Origin: Billgrantia campisalis
GTDB lineage: Bacteria > Pseudomonadota > Gammaproteobacteria > Pseudomonadales > Halomonadaceae
Assembly: GCF_022341425.1 (NCBI RefSeq)
Contig: NZ_JABFUC010000020.1
Span: 1-60,326 of the forward strand
Direction: 5' to 3'
DNA: 60,326 nt
Positions 10,663 through 18,062 of the stretch are shown here, in pieces; position 1 is the first letter of the stretch, and each line of letters opens with the position of its first letter. A model generated the notes under the pieces. That model was not told the DNA's origin, ran no database searches, and saw only the letters and a program-made list of their open reading frames with translations. Position numbers and translations under genes: made by a program.

Positions 10663-10787
10663 ATCGGAGAGCTGTCGTATGGGCGGCACCGGAGGACTGC
10701 GTTTTCACGCCGGGTGCTTTATAGTGGATGGGTTGTGGCCGATTCTACCATGGCCGACACGGGTTGTTGTTTGATACGAGGATCAGG

Positions 10788-11609
10788 ATGCGCGTTTCCA
10801 CCCCCGCTACACGCCTAATCGCCCTGCTGCTGGCCGCCGCGCTGGTCACCGGCTGCGCCGGCAGGTCTGGCACGGACCCGCAGGACGAGTTTGACGGCGT
10901 TGCCGAGCGCGAACTCTACGAGGAGGCCCGCGATGCCCTCGAGGCCGGACGCTACACCTCCGCCATCGAGCGCCTGGAGGCCATCGACACCCGCTTTCCC
11001 TTCGGCCAGCACGCCGAGCAGGCCCAGCTCGAGCTGATCTACGCCTACTACGAGAGCCGCGACTGGGAGGCCACCCGTGCGGCAGCGAGCCGCTTCATCC
11101 GGCTGCACCCCACCCACCCGCGGGCCGACTATGCGCTTTACATGCGCGGCCTGGCCGCCTGGCAGGCGGGGCGCTTCAGCCTCGAGCGCCTGCGGCTGAT
11201 CGACATCTCCAAGCGGGACCTGGGCGCCAGCCGCGATGCCTACACCGACTTCCGCGAGCTGGTCAGCCGCTATCCGAACAGCGAATACGCCCCGGACGCC
11301 GAGCAGCGGATCGTCTACCTGCGCAACCTGCTGGCCCGCCAGGAACTTCACGTGGCCGATTTCTATCTGCGCAAGGGCGCCTATCTCGCCGCCGTGGAGC
11401 GCGGCCGCTGGGTGATCGAGAACTACCCGGAGAGCGAGGCGACCCGCGACGCCCTGGCAACGATGGTGGAAGGCTACCTGGGCCTCGACATGCGCGACCG
11501 CGCCCGCGAGGTGCTGGACGTGCTGATCGAAAACGCACCGGACCACGCCCAGCTGCGCGGGCGCACCTTCCGCCCCAGACACGTCAGCGCCCAGTCCCTT
11601 TCGGCCTGA
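10788..11609 (+). CDS. bamD: Outer membrane assembly lipoprotein BamD
   Basis: Essential lipoprotein of the BAM complex that inserts beta-barrel proteins into the outer membrane. 273 residues with a lipoprotein signal peptide ending in LVTGC (lipid-modified Cys near 23) and TPR repeats through residues about 40-230. The ATG at 10788 is placed directly before the signal peptide and has AGGATCAGG upstream. Divergent from rluD and followed by a strong terminator, so monocistronic. Confidence 0.96.
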   Translation: MRVSTPATRLIALLLAAALVTGCAGRSGTDPQDEFDGVAERELYEEARDALEAGRYTSAIERLEAIDTRFPFGQHAEQAQLELIYAYYESRDWEATRAAASRFIRLHPTHPRADYALYMRGLAAWQAGRFSLERLRLIDISKRDLGASRDAYTDFRELVSRYPNSEYAPDAEQRIVYLRNLLARQELHVADFYLRKGAYLAAVERGRWVIENYPESEATRDALATMVEGYLGLDMRDRAREVLDVLIENAPDHAQLRGRTFRPRHVSAQSLSA

Positions 11610-11662
11610 CGCCGCCCCCCAGCGGAGGCAGCTGCGCTGATCCCCTATCCGGCCCCCAACGA

Positions 11663-11697
11663 CCGGCGCCGCCCATGCAGGCGGCGCCGGTTTTTTT
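11663..11697 (+). terminator. Rho-independent terminator of bamD
   Basis: 11-bp stem CCGGCGCCGCC/GGCGGCGCCGG with a six-base loop followed by seven T residues. It lies between convergent bamD and nadE. Confidence 0.92.
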
Positions 11698-11721
11698 CTT
11701 CAAGCTTTCAGCCTCCGGCTC

Positions 11722-13353
11722 TCACTCCCCCGGCTGCCAGCCGTTGACGATGGGGTAGCGGCGGTCGCGGCCGAAGCCGCGCGGGGTGACCCGCACCCCC
11801 ACCGGCGCCTGACGGCGCTTGTACTCGCAGCGGTCGACCAGCTTGACCACCTTGTAGACGTCGTCGCGGTCGAAGCCGGCGGCGATGATCGCCTCGGCGC
11901 TCATGTCGCCCTCGATATAGCGCACCAGGATGGCGTCGAGCACGTCATAGTCGGGCAGCGAATCGCTGTCCTTCTGGTCCGGGGCCAGCTCGGCGGACGG
12001 CGCTCGCTCGATGACCCGCTCGGGGATCGCCGGCGACTCGGTGTTGCGCCAGCGCGCCAGGCGATAGACCCAGGTCTTGTAGACGTCCTTGATGGCGTTG
12101 TAGCCGCCCACCATGTCGCCATAGAGGGTGGCATAGCCCACCGCCATCTCGCTCTTATTGCCGGTGGACAGCACCATCAGGCCCTTCTTGTTGGAGATCG
12201 CCATCAGCAGCACGCCCCGGCAACGGGACTGCAGGTTCTCCTCGGTGGTGTCGCGAGCCGTGCCGGCAAAGGTATCGGCCAGGGTATCCAGGAAAGCATC
12301 CACCATGGGCTCGATGGGCAGCACCTGATAGCTCACCCCGAGCAGCCGCGCCTGGGCCGCAGCATCCTCTTTGGAGATGTCGGCGGTATAGCGATAGGGC
12401 ATCATCACCGCCTGGACCCGCTGCGGTCCCAGGGCATCCACGGCGATGGCCAGCGACAGCGCCGAGTCGATGCCGCCGGAGAGCCCCAGCACCACGCCGT
12501 CGAAGCCGCTCTTGTTGACATAGTCGCGAAGCCCGGTGACCAGCGCGCAGTAGAGGCTCTCCTCGGGCTCCGGCTGGGGCTCGATCTCACCCTCCCGAGG
12601 CACCCAGCGGCCGTCCTCCCGCACGAACTGCACCGGCATCAGGCCGGCCGCCCAGTAGGGTGCCAGCACACGCAGTTCACCTTCGGCATCCACGCAGGCC
12701 GAACCGCCATCGAAGACCAGCTCATCCTGGCCGCCGATGGTATTCACATAGACCACCGGCCGCGACACGTCGGCGGCGCGCTGTTCCAGCAGCCGCAGCC
12801 GCTCGGCGGGCTTGTCCTGATGGTAGGGCGAGGCGTTGAGGGTGATCAGGATATCGGCACCGGCATCGCGGGCCGCATGCACCGGCCCACCGTCCCAGAG
12901 GTCCTCGCAGATCAGCAGGCCAAGCCTGACCCCCTTGTGGTCGAGCACCAGGCTTCGCTCGCCGGTGCTGAAATAGCGCCGCTCATCGAACACCTGGTAG
13001 TTGGGCAGCGCCTGCTTGGCATACTCGTCGAGCCACTCGCCGTTGTAGAGCAGGCCAGCCAGATTGTAGCTCTTGCCTTCGCGGCGTCCGGGGTAACCGA
13101 TGATCACCAGCACATCCCGGGCCACCTTGGCGGCCATGCGCGAGCGCGCCTCGCGCAGCCGGGTTTCCATTGAGGGGCGCAGCAGCAGATCCTCCGGCGG
13201 ATAGCCGCTAAGAAACAGCTCCGGGAACACCACGATATCGGCGCCATGCTCGATGCGCGCCTCGCGCACGGCCTCGATAGCACGATCGGCGTTGCCGGGA
13301 ATGTCCCCGACCAGCGGGTCCAGCTGCGCCATCACCAGCGTCAAGTCTTGCAT
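11722..13353 (-). CDS. nadE: Glutamine-dependent NAD+ synthetase
   Basis: Final step of NAD synthesis, amidating nicotinate adenine dinucleotide with glutamine as nitrogen donor. 543 residues in two domains. The N-terminal nitrilase-type glutaminase has Glu in FPELFLSGYPPED, Lys in YAKQALPNYQ and Cys in LLICEDLWD. The C-terminal ATP pyrophosphatase-type synthetase has the P-loop GLSGGIDSAL. The start MQDLTLVMAQLDP at 13353 aligns with the family; the open frame to 13434 does not. Divergent from a PP0621-type gene. Confidence 0.96.
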   Translation of the reverse strand: MQDLTLVMAQLDPLVGDIPGNADRAIEAVREARIEHGADIVVFPELFLSGYPPEDLLLRPSMETRLREARSRMAAKVARDVLVIIGYPGRREGKSYNLAGLLYNGEWLDEYAKQALPNYQVFDERRYFSTGERSLVLDHKGVRLGLLICEDLWDGGPVHAARDAGADILITLNASPYHQDKPAERLRLLEQRAADVSRPVVYVNTIGGQDELVFDGGSACVDAEGELRVLAPYWAAGLMPVQFVREDGRWVPREGEIEPQPEPEESLYCALVTGLRDYVNKSGFDGVVLGLSGGIDSALSLAIAVDALGPQRVQAVMMPYRYTADISKEDAAAQARLLGVSYQVLPIEPMVDAFLDTLADTFAGTARDTTEENLQSRCRGVLLMAISNKKGLMVLSTGNKSEMAVGYATLYGDMVGGYNAIKDVYKTWVYRLARWRNTESPAIPERVIERAPSAELAPDQKDSDSLPDYDVLDAILVRYIEGDMSAEAIIAAGFDRDDVYKVVKLVDRCEYKRRQAPVGVRVTPRGFGRDRRYPIVNGWQPGE

Positions 13354-13451
13354 GGGCGTAGAAATCTCTCGAGAATCCAGGGTAACCACATTGTCCCGCA
13401 AGGGCGCCCGGCTGGCAAAACCGTGCGCACACACCAGGGAGCCGATACAGG

Positions 13452-13715
13452 ATGAACCTGTTGCTGATACGCCTAATCATCTTCGCCGTGCTGTTCTTCG
13501 CCGGCCTGAAACTCTACCGCATGTACCGCGAATGGAAGCTGGAGCGCGAGGAGCTGCTCGAGGATAGCTCGGAGCAGGAGGGCAACGCGATGGTGCGCTG
13601 CACCTGGTGCCAGGTCCATCTGCCGGAATCCGACGCCCTGCGCGAGCGGGGCGAGTGGTTCTGCTGCAGCGCCCACCGCGACCGCTATCTGGAAGAGAAG
13701 CAGTCCGAGGAGTAG
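13452..13715 (+). CDS. PP0621 family protein (membrane-anchored, zinc-ribbon-like)
   Basis: 87-residue protein with one N-terminal membrane helix (residues 3-20), a charged linker, and a C-terminal metal-binding pattern C-T-W-C ... C-C-x2-H that suggests a small zinc finger. It resembles the PP0621 family, common next to nadE-type neighbourhoods in gammaproteobacteria. Function unknown; the zinc ligand role is inferred from spacing. Confidence 0.8.
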   Translation: MNLLLIRLIIFAVLFFAGLKLYRMYREWKLEREELLEDSSEQEGNAMVRCTWCQVHLPESDALRERGEWFCCSAHRDRYLEEKQSEE

Positions 13716-13812
13716 TCCCGCCGGGGCGCCAGGCGCTGGTTGACGCCCTGCCTCAGGCCCGGCGCACGCCTTTCATCAGCAATGGCTTACAGAAAGCTCG
13801 CCGTGGCGACCT

Positions 13813-13850
13813 AGAGTGAAGACACCCCCAGTGGCAAGGGACTTCACTCT
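13813..13850 (+). promoter_or_regulatory. 9-bp inverted repeat directly upstream of pseudopilin gene
   Basis: Perfect arms AGAGTGAAG (13813-13821) and CTTCACTCT (13842-13850) flank a 20-base spacer. The right arm ends one base before the GGGAGAG ribosome-binding site of the pseudopilin gene. It could be an operator or an mRNA stem that controls access to the ribosome-binding site. Confidence 0.5.
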
Positions 13851-13861
13851 GGGAGAGCGCC

Positions 13862-14407
13862 ATGCATGCTGTTTTCTCAGGCGGGCAGAGCCCCCGCCGA
13901 CCCCACCTGCGGACCACCACCGGCCAGCGCGGCCTGACCCTGATCGAGCTGTTGATCACCCTTGCCCTGCTGGTGATCCTGTTCGGCTGGGCGGTCCCCA
14001 GCCTCCAGGCCCTCAATGCCCGCCAGCAGGTGGCGGCCGAGGTGATGCGCCTCAAGACGGCGCTGGCGCTGGCACGCAATACCGCCATCACCCGACGCAC
14101 GCCGGTGGTGGTCTGCCCTGCCGCCGGCGACTCGAACCAGTGCAACGGCGATCTGAGCGACTGGACGGCGCCCCTGCTGGTCATGCTCAACCCCGACACG
14201 CCAGAGGCCCAGGTGCTGCGCCGGCTGCCTGCCAGCCCGGTACTCTCGCTCACCTATCGTCAGGACCGGGCGGTTCGCTACACTGCCCTGGGTCGCGCCT
14301 CCGGCCATAACGGTACCTTTCGCATCTGTGGCCGACATGACACCGGCTCGCAGGTCATCGTCAGCAACTTCGGGCGCGTGCGCGTCAACGCTCAGCGGGA
14401 CTGCTGA
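13862..14407 (+). CDS. GspH/FimT family minor pseudopilin
   Basis: 181 residues with a class III prepilin signal: a long positively charged leader, then G|LTLIELLITLALLVIL with the glutamate at +5 of the mature protein, cleaved by PilD. The hydrophobic helix is followed by a globular C-terminal domain with cysteines near residues 83, 92, 158 and 181, as in GspH/FimT minor pseudopilins. GGGAGAG lies before the ATG. No other pilin or secretion genes are nearby, so it works in trans with a type IV pilus or type II secretion machine, perhaps in DNA uptake. Confidence 0.85.
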   Translation: MHAVFSGGQSPRRPHLRTTTGQRGLTLIELLITLALLVILFGWAVPSLQALNARQQVAAEVMRLKTALALARNTAITRRTPVVVCPAAGDSNQCNGDLSDWTAPLLVMLNPDTPEAQVLRRLPASPVLSLTYRQDRAVRYTALGRASGHNGTFRICGRHDTGSQVIVSNFGRVRVNAQRDC

Positions 14408-14442
14408 TGCCCCCTTAACACCGCCAGCAACGCTGAAGACGC

Positions 14443-14622
14443 CTACCCCTTGGGCCCCAGCAGCAGCCAGATGATCAGCCCCACCAGTGGGAAGAACAGC
14501 AGGATCAGGATCCACAGCAGTTTGGCGACCGGCCCCGCCGGACTCTTGGCCACCTTGACGATGGCCCAGACCAGGATGATCAGCCAGATCAGGCCCAGCA
14601 GGCCGCTCACTTCAACTCCCAT
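14443..14622 (-). CDS. Small PLDc_N-domain membrane protein
   Basis: 59-residue protein starting MGVEVSGLLGLIWL and ending LLLGPKG. Two hydrophobic helices (residues about 8-24 and 35-56) flank a short polar loop with KSPAGP. This matches the phospholipase D nuclease N-terminal (PLDc_N) family of free-standing small membrane proteins. AGAGGG lies at a good distance before the ATG. No catalytic HKD motif is present, so it is not a phospholipase. Function unknown. Confidence 0.75.
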   Translation of the reverse strand: MGVEVSGLLGLIWLIILVWAIVKVAKSPAGPVAKLLWILILLFFPLVGLIIWLLLGPKG

Positions 14623-14825
14623 GGCACCCTCTCCCTTTGCTTGATGAGCCGCACGCGATCAGGCCACCACCGTCATGGGAGTGACGGCCACTGGACTATA
14701 CTGCGAGCGAGCATCGTCACTCCTCACTCCACTCAGCGGCGGCAGCGAGACACGCCTCCCGATGCCATGGCATCAGGGGCCCTTGTCTCACCGGAGCGCA
14801 GCCGAGTCAAGATAGCGGGCATCGC

Positions 14826-16109
14826 ATGATGCTGCACCTCAATGCCGACTGGCGCATGATCATTTTCCTTTCGCTCCTGGCCATCGTGGTAGGCGCCAGC
14901 GCACCGCCATCCTCGGCGGATGAGCGCCTCCTGCTCGATTGGGACCAGGCGGTGGAGAGACTCAGGATCACCGACCTGCAGGGCGAGGATATCACCGAGC
15001 TGACACAGCCCCGCCAGGAGCAGGGGCGGATCAGCGTGGCCGTGCCTGAATCCCGCCCCTTCGTCATCAAGGGTGACGAGATCGAAACCCTGCGGGTCAG
15101 CTCCGATGAGCCGCTCATCTTGCCGAATGGCCTGGTCATCCCGTCACCCTCGCCCGACACCGAAGTCGCCGACCAGGGGGGCGAGGGGCCGTCGCCACTG
15201 ACCGCCGCCTGGCTGCGCCTGACCCTGGCGGCCAGCCCGATTCCGGCCGTCTGGAACCCCGTGAGTGGCGCCTATCACACCGAATTGAGTTTCGGGCTGC
15301 GACCGTCGGAGGAGCGGCTTATCACCGAGCTCGAGCTGGAGCACCCGGTGGAAGTCCGCATCCGGCTCAGGGGGCTGACGATTCAGGAGAGCCTGCCGCC
15401 CCTTCGCATCGACCGCCCCGGCCTGGCCCACGAGCAGACCCTGCGACTGAGCTTCCTGCCCTCCACGCCGAACCCCACCCTGGAGGTCAGATCCACCATC
15501 TCCGACGTCAACCTTGAGCTCGAGGTACTGCCCCGCCTCGAACTGCGTCCGGCATCGCGCCGCGTGCTGGGGCTGGGCCTGGAAAACGTCGAGGTGACCC
15601 TGGTACGGGTGGCGCCTCACGGCATGCCGCTACCCGCCGAGCAGCCCACCGATGTCGCCCTGACCCTCGATGGCGGCGGCCGACTCGAGACCGGGGCGGC
15701 GCATTTCGCACCGGGCCAGGCCACGACCTCATTCAGCCTGCGCTCCTCGGGGCTGGCCCCCATCACCGTCAACGCCTTTACCGGCAGCTTGAGCAGCGAG
15801 ACCGTGATCCAGCAGCAACTCCCCTGGGGACCGATCCTCGCCGCCCTGGTCGGGGGCGCCCTGGGTGGGTATGGGCGCCGCTTCATCAAGGGCGCCCGCC
15901 AGGCGCTGACCCGGCGGCGGCTTGTCGAAGGCCTCCTGGTGGCCAGCATCGCCTATGTCGCCGGGGTGCTCGGCGTGGGCTATCTGGGGCTCCCGGGGGT
16001 CGTGGTGGCCACCGAGGCGGGCGCCTTTCTGACCGGCGCACTGACCGGCTTCATCGGCGTCAACGTCCTTGAGACACTTTCCAGCGCCGGCCACCGCCGC
16101 AGCCACTAA
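14826..16109 (+). CDS. Exported membrane-anchored protein of unknown family
   Basis: 427 residues that I do not recognise. Visible features: a signal peptide or N-terminal anchor (residues 11-31), a large beta-rich, Leu/Glu-rich periplasmic region (about 32-335) with proline-rich turns and no cysteine, and three C-terminal hydrophobic helices (about 336-352, 368-388, 395-415) separated by a basic loop RRFIKGARQALTRRR. The shape suggests a periplasmic domain held by a C-terminal membrane bundle, perhaps a sensor or an assembly factor. Codon use matches its neighbours. Start 14826 is an ATGATG pair; the second ATG at 14829 is equally possible. Confidence 0.7.
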   Translation: MMLHLNADWRMIIFLSLLAIVVGASAPPSSADERLLLDWDQAVERLRITDLQGEDITELTQPRQEQGRISVAVPESRPFVIKGDEIETLRVSSDEPLILPNGLVIPSPSPDTEVADQGGEGPSPLTAAWLRLTLAASPIPAVWNPVSGAYHTELSFGLRPSEERLITELELEHPVEVRIRLRGLTIQESLPPLRIDRPGLAHEQTLRLSFLPSTPNPTLEVRSTISDVNLELEVLPRLELRPASRRVLGLGLENVEVTLVRVAPHGMPLPAEQPTDVALTLDGGGRLETGAAHFAPGQATTSFSLRSSGLAPITVNAFTGSLSSETVIQQQLPWGPILAALVGGALGGYGRRFIKGARQALTRRRLVEGLLVASIAYVAGVLGVGYLGLPGVVVATEAGAFLTGALTGFIGVNVLETLSSAGHRRSH

Positions 16110-16237
16110 CGCCGGCGTGGCCTTTTCGGTAACCGGGCGGCCCTGCCGCCTACTATCTGGCCCGCTTCTTGCTTGGTGTTGAGCAGGTTCCCTCGGGTAG
16201 AATGCCCTTCCCCCTAATCGACGCGGAGGTGCCATCC

Positions 16238-18055
16238 TTGGCCAGCGGACTGCTGCTCAATGTGCTGATCTTTCTCGCCGCCGCAGTGCTGATCGTCCCT
16301 CTGTTCAAGCGCCTGGGTCTCGGCGAGGTGCTGGGCTATCTGGCCGCCGGGGTGGTGATCGGGCCCTCGGTGCTGGCGCTGGTGCCGGATGCCGCAGGCG
16401 TGCTGCAGTTCGCCCAGGTGGGCATCGTCCTGCTGCTGTTCGTGATCGGCCTGGAGCTCAAGCCCTCGCGGCTGAAGGTGATGCGCAAGGCGGTGTTCGG
16501 CTTCGGCAGCCTGCAGGTCGCCGTCACCAGCAGCGTGCTCGCCGTGGCCGCCTGGTGGCTGGGCCTCTCCCCGGCCGCCGCCCTGGTGGTGGGCTTTAGC
16601 CTGGGGCTCTGCTCCACGCCCCTGGTGCTGCACCTGCTCGGTGAGCGCAAGGAGCTGCAGACCCGCCACGGGCGCCACGCCTTCGCCCTGCTGCTGTTCC
16701 AGGACCTGGCGGCGATCCCGGTGCTGGCAATCATCCCCCTGCTCGCCGCTGACAGCCTGATGGCCGGCGGGGCCACCCCGCTGCTGCGCGAGGTGGCTTT
16801 CACTGCCGGCGCCTTCATCGGGCTGATCGTCGGCGGCCGCTACCTGCTGCGCCCGCTGTTTCACTACGCCGCCGCGACCGGCAGCCGCGAGGTGTTCGCC
16901 GGCACTGCCCTGCTGGTGGTGATCGGCGCCGCCCTGCTGATGGAGCTGGCCGGCCTCTCCATGGCCCTGGGCGCCTTCATCGCCGGGGTGCTGCTCGCCG
17001 ACTCCGAATATCGCCACAGCATCGAGGCGGACATCGAGCCCTTCCGGGGCCTGCTGCTGGGGCTGTTCTTCATGGCGGTGGGCATGATGGCCGAGATCGG
17101 CCTGCTGGCCGAGATGCCGCTGACGATCCTCGGCCTGACCCTGGGACTGGTGCTGCTCAAGGGGCTCTCGGTGGCGCTGGCCGCCCGCCTCTATCGCAGC
17201 AGCTGGAAGGAGACGGCCAACCTCGGCGTGCTGCTCTCCCAGGGCGGCGAGTTCGGCTTCGTGCTGCTCACCGCCGCGGCGGCCTCGGCGCTGCTGGACC
17301 AGGCCCTGGTCAGCCTGCTGATCCTGGTCATCTCGCTCTCCATGGCGACCACGCCGCTGCTCTTCCAGCTGCACGTGCATGGCGTGCGCCGGCTGTTCGC
17401 CTCGACGCGTCCCAAGCGCGCCTACGACCGCCCCACCGACGAAGCGCCGCAGATCATCATCGCCGGCTTCGGGCGCTTCGGGCAGATCATGGGGCGCGCC
17501 CTGCAGGGGCTGAAGATTCCCTACACCATCCTCGACATCAACGCCGACCAGGTGGAATTCGTGCGCCGCTACGGCAACGCGGTCTACTATGGCGACGCCT
17601 CGCGCAGCGACCTGCTCACCGCCGCCGGTGCCGACAAGGCCCGGGTGCTGGTGGTGGCGGTAGGCGACCCCGAGGCCTCGATGCGCATCGTCGAGCAGGT
17701 CAAGCGGCGCTTCCCGCACCTCAAGCTCTATGCCCGGGCGCGCAACCGCTACCATGCCCATCTGCTGATGCGGGCCGGGGTCACCCACATCGTGCGCGAG
17801 CTGCTGCCGGCGAGCCTCGAGCTGACCCGCGAGGCGCTCAGCGGCCTGGGCATTCCCCCCGAGCAGGCCCAGCACACCGTCGACACCTTCCGCGAGCACG
17901 ACGAACAGGCCCTGCTGCGCCAGCTCGCCGTATTCGGCAACGAAAAGAAGCTGATCCAGACCATCCAGGAGGCCGCCCGGGAGCTGGAGGCGCTCTACGA
18001 GGCGGACGAGGACATCGCCACCCGGGTGGAAGAGCTGCCCGAGCGAAGGCGCTGA
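16238..18055 (+). CDS. KefB/KefC-like CPA2 cation:proton antiporter
   Basis: 605 residues, the length of E. coli KefB. The N-terminal half is a Na+/H+ exchanger-type bundle of 12-13 helices. Residues about 405-525 form a TrkA-N/RCK domain with the nucleotide motif GFGRFG. Likely exports K+ (or another monovalent cation) in exchange for H+, gated by the cytosolic domain. Start: TTG at 16238, exactly seven bases after GGAGGT, giving MASGLLLNVLIF; the upstream ATG at 16202 has no ribosome-binding site. No KefF/KefG ancillary gene is adjacent. Ends 7 bases from the convergent helicase gene. Confidence 0.88.
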   Translation: MASGLLLNVLIFLAAAVLIVPLFKRLGLGEVLGYLAAGVVIGPSVLALVPDAAGVLQFAQVGIVLLLFVIGLELKPSRLKVMRKAVFGFGSLQVAVTSSVLAVAAWWLGLSPAAALVVGFSLGLCSTPLVLHLLGERKELQTRHGRHAFALLLFQDLAAIPVLAIIPLLAADSLMAGGATPLLREVAFTAGAFIGLIVGGRYLLRPLFHYAAATGSREVFAGTALLVVIGAALLMELAGLSMALGAFIAGVLLADSEYRHSIEADIEPFRGLLLGLFFMAVGMMAEIGLLAEMPLTILGLTLGLVLLKGLSVALAARLYRSSWKETANLGVLLSQGGEFGFVLLTAAAASALLDQALVSLLILVISLSMATTPLLFQLHVHGVRRLFASTRPKRAYDRPTDEAPQIIIAGFGRFGQIMGRALQGLKIPYTILDINADQVEFVRRYGNAVYYGDASRSDLLTAAGADKARVLVVAVGDPEASMRIVEQVKRRFPHLKLYARARNRYHAHLLMRAGVTHIVRELLPASLELTREALSGLGIPPEQAQHTVDTFREHDEQALLRQLAVFGNEKKLIQTIQEAARELEALYEADEDIATRVEELPERRR

Positions 18056-18062
18056 GCCGGCG

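Noticed and set aside
14641..14829. 62-codon plus-strand frame before the unknown exported protein
   Set aside because: No ribosome-binding site, Arg/Ser/Pro composition of random high-GC sequence, and a stop just inside the real gene.
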